From: Leuctra nigra
Taxonomy: Eukaryota > Arthropoda > Insecta > Plecoptera > Leuctridae
Assembly: GCA_934045905.1 (NCBI GenBank)
Contig: OW203771.1
Coordinates: forward strand, 16,295,701 to 16,359,700
Reading direction: 5' to 3'
DNA: 64,000 bases
Positions 12,501 to 21,500 of the stretch are shown here, piece by piece; within the stretch, counting starts at the first letter, position 1, and each line of letters starts with the position of its first letter. Both the position numbers and the translations under genes were made by a program. The notes under the pieces were generated by a model, which ran no database searches, was not told the origin of the DNA, and was given only the letters and a program-made list of their open reading frames with translations.

Positions 12501-15500
12501 ATGAAACAATTTTTCTCTCTCAATTTTCTAAAACGGCCGAGCGCTAGTATCACCTTAACATTGAATAAAATCAAATTCCGTTAGAATTGGTAATTTAAAA
12601 GTTCTAGAAATATGGCCCCAGTCCTGTTTCCTTAACACTTCCTCCAATGATGCATGTTCGTGTTTTCAGTTCTCCCGAGACACCCCTGTTAGTGAGGTGA
12701 TAATAAAAGCACTGGATCTTCTGACCATCTGCATCCCTCCTGCGCTTCCGGCCGCGATGACCGTCGGGAAGATCTTCGCGCAACGGCGTCTGGAGAAGCG
12801 CGACATCTACTGCATCAACTCGCGCATCATCAATGTCACTGGAGGCGTCGACTGCATGTGTTTCGACAAGGTGCGTTCACAAAACTCACTAACTCACATT
12901 TTGTGAAGTTGAGCAGCTAGCAGCGTCATTCGCAATGGTTGATTTTAGTCTTGAAAAAGTGCGAACACCAGTCGGTATTAAGAGTCGACAGTACTCGCAG
13001 AAAATTTCGATTCCGATGTAAAAAAAATCTAGAAATGCATGAAAATGCATTAGCTCTGGGTTGTACGTGATATTTGTGACATTTAATCGTTTGTTGCATG
13101 TTGCATATACTGCTGTGAAGTAAAAGTTATTTTAATTCAATTATTAAAAACCACAAAAAACCATCAAAAGGCAGCCCTACTTTTTTTTCTTAACGGCTTG
13201 ACCGATTGTATTCAAAATTTAATAGCACAGAGATAAAGAGTAAATCTGTGTCTCTATTGATCCAAAAAAATAATAAAAAATGTTTTTTTCTCGTTTTGAG
13301 GAAGTGCTTACATGGGCAATATATGAGGCTTTTTGGAACCTCTGCCCTTAAATAACTAAACAAAAAATAAAACTTTGGGACCACTAGAGACACAGATCTA
13401 CTCTGTATCTAACCTGTGAAAATTTGAAGACAATCGGTAGGTATAGCCATTTAGAAAAAAGTAGGGGTCGCCTTTTTATGCTTCATAAAACATGGATTTT
13501 ATCAAGTATTGTAGAGTGAAAAAACCTCTTAAAAAGCGACTAACTTCACTGACACGGTAACTGTGTGTAAATGAAAACCAGGTAAATTTTAGTGTTTTTC
13601 AATAATTTGTGAGTATTTATTAAATTATTGTGGTTTATATATAGTGTGGTTTAAGTTTCAAAGTGCTTTTCAAAGATAAGAATACATTTCTTCTCCATTA
13701 TCTCAGAACTAAACAAAAATGTGAACTTTTGACTTTTTTACAGTAAGCTCACGAGATTTGATCTGACGAGACCAAGATTGTGTGGATTCTTGTTCAAAAC
13801 TTCTTTATAACTAGGAAAACGCTCTGAGTAACGCGTTGATGAGCGAGCACGGATACACGCAACACCTCGAACCGAAATTATGTTTATCGAAAATGTCATT
13901 AAAAGCCAATAATTCTTGAATTTCGTCACAGACTTGTATAAATATCTCCAAAATTTCCAAAAATATTGGTCCCAATAACCTTGCTAAGTTTTAAGTTGAT
14001 CGATTAAACCTTTGATTGAACGGTTCCTTGTTAAGTTTCAAAAATCACAGGATATCTTTCAAAACAATATACCTGGGACCACTCATATGATATGATATTA
14101 CTGTGGACACAATATCAGATCAATCTGTTAAACGGTCATTATTAGTTTCATTTCGTTTGAAACTTTCTGCTCTAACTACCTTGCCTTGAACTAAAGATTC
14201 GATGTCGCCGTGAATTTGACAGCCAACACACAAAATGTCCCTAAAATTACAAAAACTTTTGAAAATAACTACAAATTAGACTGAAAATTGGCAAAAATAC
14301 CTTAAATGTTGCTACCAATTACCATGCGAAGTTTTTAGTTGGTCGGTCAATCGGCAATACCCGCTGCACGAGAGCGGGTATTGCGTTGATTGTTTGAGTA
14401 TCTCCTTGCAGCAGTCTGGTCGGGGGTCTCTTTGCTCCTTGATGCTTTATTATTAACGACATTTTGTTTCAACCTTTTAGATTTAGCTTCGTCAGTTTCT
14501 TGATCTTCAATTTCACGCAGACGCTTTTTCGCCTTTATGGCTTTCATTCTAGCAGAAGTCTTTCCATTTTTCGGCATGTTTAAATAGGGATAAGATAGGT
14601 AATGAAAAAGTAAGAAGTAGAGTACCTACCTAATTAAAGTACAATAATATTTGTGTGATCAATGTTTGAAATGCACGAAATGTGTGCTCAAAGACGTAAT
14701 GTATTCAATGTCGTAATGTAACGAAATGAATCTTGAACAAAACTTCGCAAATATGAAAATAAAGTAATCACCTTTCAACTAATAAGCGAAAGGAATCAAA
14801 GTTCCACACAAAAAACGGATCAGGTAAAATAGTAACTACCTAGTTTAGAAACGGAATGAATCCAACGTTCCACAATTAAAATAAGACAACGTAATGTTTT
14901 GAACTGAATGAATCAAAACTTTCAAAAAAAATAGCAACCTTCAAGGAAATGTCAGGCTAAACAGAAGCTCAGAAACGGAATAAATCCAACGTTTCCAAGA
15001 AGAAAATAATTTGAAATAATCAATCCCCTGGACAAAAACTGTAGATACCTAATATCTATGCTTTAAAAGCGATTCAATTTTACTAATACCTTCACAAAGT
15101 ACACCAAATTGCCAAAATTATCAACGAAAAGAAGCAAAATGCAGGAGAGATTTGGAATGACGTGTGAACGCTAGAAGAGAACAAACGCCACTCAATGATA
15201 TTATTGAAATGTGAGCTTATGTTTCTAATCCCTCCTGGATGCAAAATCAGCCAAGTAGAAACACGGGAGGCACGGCCATTAGAACTACGAATTGACGAAA
15301 AGACAATCAAGGTCCTTAAAAACTCGAAATGATTTGTTGGAAACTATGATCCAAATTGAATTATTCAAATTTGATCAACTCAATAAACATAAAAATATCT
15401 GCTTTTCACAAAAAAACTGTACATACCATCAAAACACTCTTGTACCTAAAGCAAATCAGATTCAGTTGCATTGGAAAGACATTCATTTTCAATGTTTCAT

Positions 15501-18500
15501 TTCTGACAGCTATTAAAAATGTCAATAAGTGCATACTTTCTTGACAGATTCGGCTGAAAATTTGTAAAATAAGTGACATTGTTGGTCTTACTGACCATGC
15601 TAAATATGAGTTTGATCACATTTCTCGAAGACCATTTTCATTTTTTAGGCTATCAGGAGATACTTATTTTAACAATGAACCAATGGATGGATTTCAAAAA
15701 AAAATTGGGTCTGCAAACAGAGAAGGTTGTCTTTACATGTGTGCAAAATTTCAGGTCGATCGGTGAAACGGTGCGACTTCCATTGCTTCCTTTAGCATAC
15801 AAAAACAAAAACAAAAAAAAAAACAAAAAAAAAAACAGAGGTCCGTGCTAAAAGAGCCAAATGGAGTCGCTCGCTTCGCTCGCTCAATAAGACTTCAAGA
15901 GGAAAATTATTATAGTCATTGATATTTGGTATTTTTATTTTGATATTATTCAGGAAAACAGTGATCAAATCTCCCGGACTGATGCTCTTTCTTTCAAAAT
16001 TTCGTAAATTAAGAACGGATTTCAGCCATTATGAGTGCTATGACTGACGCCCTTTCTTGCTCAAATTTGTGTCTTCATGTTAAGAGCCGATTTTAAAAAA
16101 ATAGCAATTTCACTATTTTTGGACGGATGCTCTTTTTTTAGTGATTCAACTGACATATTCATGACATTGGGTTGGTGCGATTTCTGTTGTGTTTTGCTTA
16201 TTGCTTGTTTGTAGAGGAGATACCTAGTGTGTAAATATTATAGTTGCGTTTGATGTTCTAGACGGGGACGTTGACTGAGGATGGATTGGATTACTTCTGC
16301 GCCGTGACGGTGACAAGTGGAAGCTTCGACGCCCCTGTCACGGACCCATCAGATGCCCTCAAGGATCAGCCACTGCTCAAGGGGATGACAGTTGCGCATA
16401 CATTGACATCGATCAACGGCAAAATATCTGGAGATCCGTTGGATATGAAGGTACATTCCATATCATTTAGACCACTGACATGAAATAGTAAGGTTTGAAA
16501 GAATTTAGATGTTTAGTATAGATGTGGGGTATAAGTGGATGTCCATTTTTGGTATACATGTTGCAGCTCTCGTGAATAATTATTGGATATCGCAGTTTAT
16601 TTTATTTTGTAAAAATAATATCTAAATTCAACGCGAGGTGAATTATAAAATCATTTATTAGCCATGTGTATCATACTTTTTTTAAAATAATACAAAAATA
16701 ATATTGCAAATACACTTTTTTTATGGACACAAAAATAGTTATATTTTCTATAATAGTCCTGGTTGTACAATGTACCGATAAAGTTAGCGGCAGGATTTAT
16801 TGGTTGAAAACAGCCAATGAAACACAACCATCTAAACCGCTAAAGTTCACAAAGTCTACTTTAGGCTATAAATACAACTTTATCTTACTTTATATCGGGA
16901 CATTGTACAACCGAACCTAAGTCAATTGACTTATCAGTAGGAAGTTTGATTTATAAAACTAGGAACAAACTAAAGTATACAACAAATGCTAGTCGATTGA
17001 AAATATTCCAAAATAAACAATAACAGAATTACAAAAAAGAGCACTCAGATATAAAAATGGTTGTTACAGCTCTTTCATAAAATCTGGTCCGTTTCTTTAA
17101 AAAAAAATTATCTTATTTATGTGTAATTTTTTTGTATTAACTATTGTACTTATAAAGTACACTTGACCCGAAGACATGTATATCCACAACGTCAATTAGG
17201 TCCATGATCTAGGAGTAAATGTTGCTCGTTGAATTCTTTCAGATGTTCGAATCAACCGGCTGGGCGTTTGAAGAATCCTCTTCCAAGGAGTTTGGTCCCG
17301 AAGTGTTGTCAGTCGTGAGAGAAGACGGTGGCAAAGGCGAGAGTTCCATCGCGATTTATCATCAGTTCGCTTTTGAATCCAACCTTCAGCGCATGAGCGC
17401 AGTCACAAGAGAAGCAGACTCTGACAACTTCATCTTGTATTCGAAAGGTTCACCAGAAACATTGCAAATGCTCTCCAAGCCCGAGACAGGTAACTGGAAG
17501 TGTAGAATATTCCCAACTGTTGGGACGAAACTGAGTTTCTTGATAACATATCATATGTCAGATGGTGTATACAAGAGCTAAGCTAATGTTGTAACATGCT
17601 TAGACCTTGCCTAGAAATATGGAAGACGAAAATCGCAGCACATGCTGCTTAGCTGAATTCTAGGAATATCCTCCCATTGTTTTTTTGTGCATGGATCTTT
17701 TGTGAGCAGATGAGCTATACTTATTTCTCCTGTTAGACAATTCCATTATAACTTTTAATTTGTGAAGATATGCGAAAACACCTTGTGGCAAACACCAAGT
17801 AATAATCTTGATGAAAGACCAGTCGTTACTATCCGTATTAAAATGTATTTCGATCGTGGGACGGGGAACTAGCGTCCCTACTTACTGATACGAACATTAA
17901 AATGGTAACTTTGATACTGCATGTCTGGGAGTGAGGAAAAGTATAGTGTAAGCCTCGAAACCTATACGAAAACGAGAGCTAATGTGTGTAATGTTATGCA
18001 GTGCCTGAAGACATGACGGCCACTCTGCAAGCCTACACACAGAAGGGCTACCGAGTGATCGCCATGGCCAGACGGAAACTCTCTGAATCCAGCTTCCCCG
18101 AGATCCAGAAGCTGACTCGGGAGGAGTGCGAGCGGGAGTTTGAGTTTCTCGGCCTGATTGTCCTGGAAAACCGCGTCAAGCCGCAGACGCTGGGTGTCAT
18201 CGAGGTGCTGAGGAAAGCAGAGATCAAAACAGTCATGATCACAGGTAAGTGTTTCTTCAAACAAAGACACAATGTTGCTGAAGAATACACGATCAGTACT
18301 GATTAGTGATGACATTCCTTCACGCAAAGGATTCGTCAAAGTTTCAGCAGACTTTCATTATAAAAGCAATCGGCAAATAATACAAAAATTAAATAATATA
18401 CAAAAAACACAAGATATGAAAGTATTCAAACTATTTCCCAAGGTCTGAATATACAACCTCGGACCAAATGTCTTCTAAAATTATGAAATCATCTATGATC

Positions 18501-21500
18501 AATCTACAATGAGAAATCAACATTCGGATCCGAATGAGACTTATAGCGTTCTTTCCCTGTATTACCCTTTCTTTTTTCAATATTTCGATCATAGTTGATT
18601 TCAGAATTTTAGAAGACATTTGGTCTCAGGTTGAATTTTTCCTACCTTGGGAAATAGTTTGAATACTTTCATATCTTGTGTTTTTTGTATATTATTTAAT
18701 TTTTGTATTATTTGCCGATACACAAAGTTTTATGTTGAAACTTGTATTCTATCTTCTATACAAATCGATATTACAATTGCGTTTTTCAAGACTTCGTGAC
18801 AATTTTTTCTAAAATCCTAGGGTATATTCTGAAAGCTGCAATATATTCACTGCAAGATTACAACTTCAAGTATTTTTTTTTAAATGGACTCAAAGCGTTC
18901 TTCCCCTGTACCCTTCAAATGAAATTTCCGACTGAGTTGTTGTGTCTGTCCGTCAGGTGACAACATGGAGACAGCTATCAGCGTGGCGAGGGAATCCGGC
19001 ATCATCGGCAGACATGAGCAAATCATCAACGTCACGGCGACGGAAAGTCAGGACAACTCACGACCAAAGATCTACTACACTCCAGTTGCCATTTCAACTG
19101 TAAGTCACTACAGGAGCAAGAGATTTGGTCCATTTTTTTAATCTTTGGACAAACGGTCAGAGAGAATTTTTTTGTGTGTGTTTTTTTTTTTTTTTTTTTT
19201 AATAACTTGGCCCCCATTCCGCCAAGCTAAGTGACAGTCGCTTCACATCTACACTGCCTCCTCTTGCACCGGTCAAGGGGCAGCAAGCTGTTAGCTCGAC
19301 TGCATTGAACCGGCGCGCACAGGAACATGCAGGGATCAGCTGTTCAGTTAGGAAGGTCGTTAATTATTGCATTTTTCAGAAGGTTGCTGGTTTATGCTAT
19401 AAGGACAGTTAGTGGGTTGGACACTCGAGTAGTAAGAAAGAAACATAAAAATATCCAAACTCAATTACAAAATAATTAACAGTGAAAATCCAAGTTTCTT
19501 TTTACTCTGCAATCTTGCACAGTCATGGGCGTCCGAAGGATTTCTGCCAGGTGGGAGCAGGGCAAGGAAAACAATATTTTACGGGTTTAAGGGGGGAGGG
19601 GGGGGTGCACCCTAGCCTGCCCCGCAGGGCGTTTGTTGGTATTTGGACACTTTGAAAACAATTTTGAGACGTAATGAGGTGTATTTTGTTGAAGGGCATT
19701 TTTTGGTTTTTGACACTTTGAAATCAATTTTCGTCAATTTTTTTTGGTTACAAAATGAAACTATACGTAAACCCTCAGAAATTTTTTATGTTTTCCGGAC
19801 ATCCAAGGGGGGGGGGGCCTTACCCCTCCCCGTGGACGCCATGACAGTGCATGTTTGTGTCCGTCCAGAAGCTGCAATCGGAGCACGAGTATGACACGGC
19901 TCATGACTGGAGCGTGGACGTGTGCCATCGCTTCGCCATGACGGGAACAACATGGCACATCATCCGCGTACATTTCCCCGACCTGTTGACTCGCCTGGCA
20001 GTGCGCGGTGTCGTCTTCGCCCGCATGAAGTCCAACCAGAAGCAACAGCTTGTGCAGGTCCTGAAGGAGACGGACTACCATGTCGGTAAGTCACATGGCA
20101 GTACGCGGGGTCGTATTCGCCCGCATGAAGTCCAACCAGAAGCAACAGCTTGTGCAGGTCCTGAAGGAGACGGACTACCATGTCGGTAAGTCACATGGCA
20201 GTACGCGGGGTCGTATTCGCCCGCATGAAGTCCAACCAGAAGCAACAGCTTGTGCAGGTCCTGAAGGAGACGGACTACCATGTCGGTAAGTCACATGGCA
20301 GTACGCGGGGTCGTATTCGCCCGCATGAAGTCCAACCAGAAGCAACAGCTTGTGCAGGTCCTGAAGGAGACGGACTACCACGTCGGTAAGGGGATTCTAG
20401 ACGCTTCATTCACGGTGTTTCTCCGCGTTGAGCTCGAGAGTACTCTTTCAGCTTCGCCGCAACCAGTGTTGGAGCTTCAATCTCAGTTTCAAAGTACTTG
20501 TATCCGATTCTCTGTCCAATAAAGCTTATTTACCAATTCTATAATGAATTACGTTCGATACCAAATTGATGAATATAAATAGTGGCATATAATGACTCGA
20601 AGGTGAAAAGTTGAGGTGAATCAAAGAACAATTAAAATTGAACAAAGATATGCTTTTTCTTCTTCATATTTAAGTAGGTACCTATATTGTACACACTTTT
20701 CATGTGGTATTCATGTGATGTATTTTTCGTACTAATTATTTTGTACATTGTGTAAGCCACTTCCATTATTTTTGCCATACCTTTTTCCTAAATCAAATTG
20801 AGAATTTTGGCTACTATCTTTTGAATGTCACTCTACACACAAATAATAAGAAATTATCCACACAATTTGAAGTAAGAATAGCGACACGGTGATCGCCGTG
20901 TGTTCGGAAGCCGTCTCAAGACTTTTTTTTATTGATGAAAAGCTGTACTTTCTAACGAACTGTTCAAAAGCGCTAGGTACCCAAAGAGGATAATTCTCAC
21001 CCTTACATGAAGTACCATGTTTTGATTGACCTCTCTTTCTGTTCTCCAGTGAATGTGTTCTTGTTCTTACCAGGCATGTGTGGGGACGGCGCCAACGACT
21101 GTGGCGCCCTCAAGACGGCTCACGTTGGCATCTCTCTCTCGGACGCAGAGTCATCCGTCGCCAGTCCGTTCACATCGAAAGACCCCAACATCTTGTGCGT
21201 GCCACTTGTCATCAGAGAAGGCAGAGCAGCACTGATCACAGCCTTCGGGATCTTCAAATTCATGATCCTCTACAGCCTCGTTGAATTCTTTTCTGTATTC
21301 ATATTGTACTCGATTGATTCCAACCTTACTGACTTCCAGTTCCTCTACATTGACATCTTCTTAGTCCTTCATTTCGCTATTACCTTTGGTGTGACGGAAG
21401 CTTATGTTGGTGACCTCGTCAAGCAAACCCCTGGTATGAGTCTCCTCTCCATCATTCCTATAACTTCAATGCTGTCGCAGATTGCACTTAACATTGGCTT

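Larger units (their letters stand above)
12871..16261. other. Intron 7 of the P5B gene, separating DK from TGTLT
   Basis: Holds a hairpin at 13166-13482 and a 2.1-kb Helitron-like element on the minus strand (13811-15890). No exon of the ATPase seen. Confidence 0.6.
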
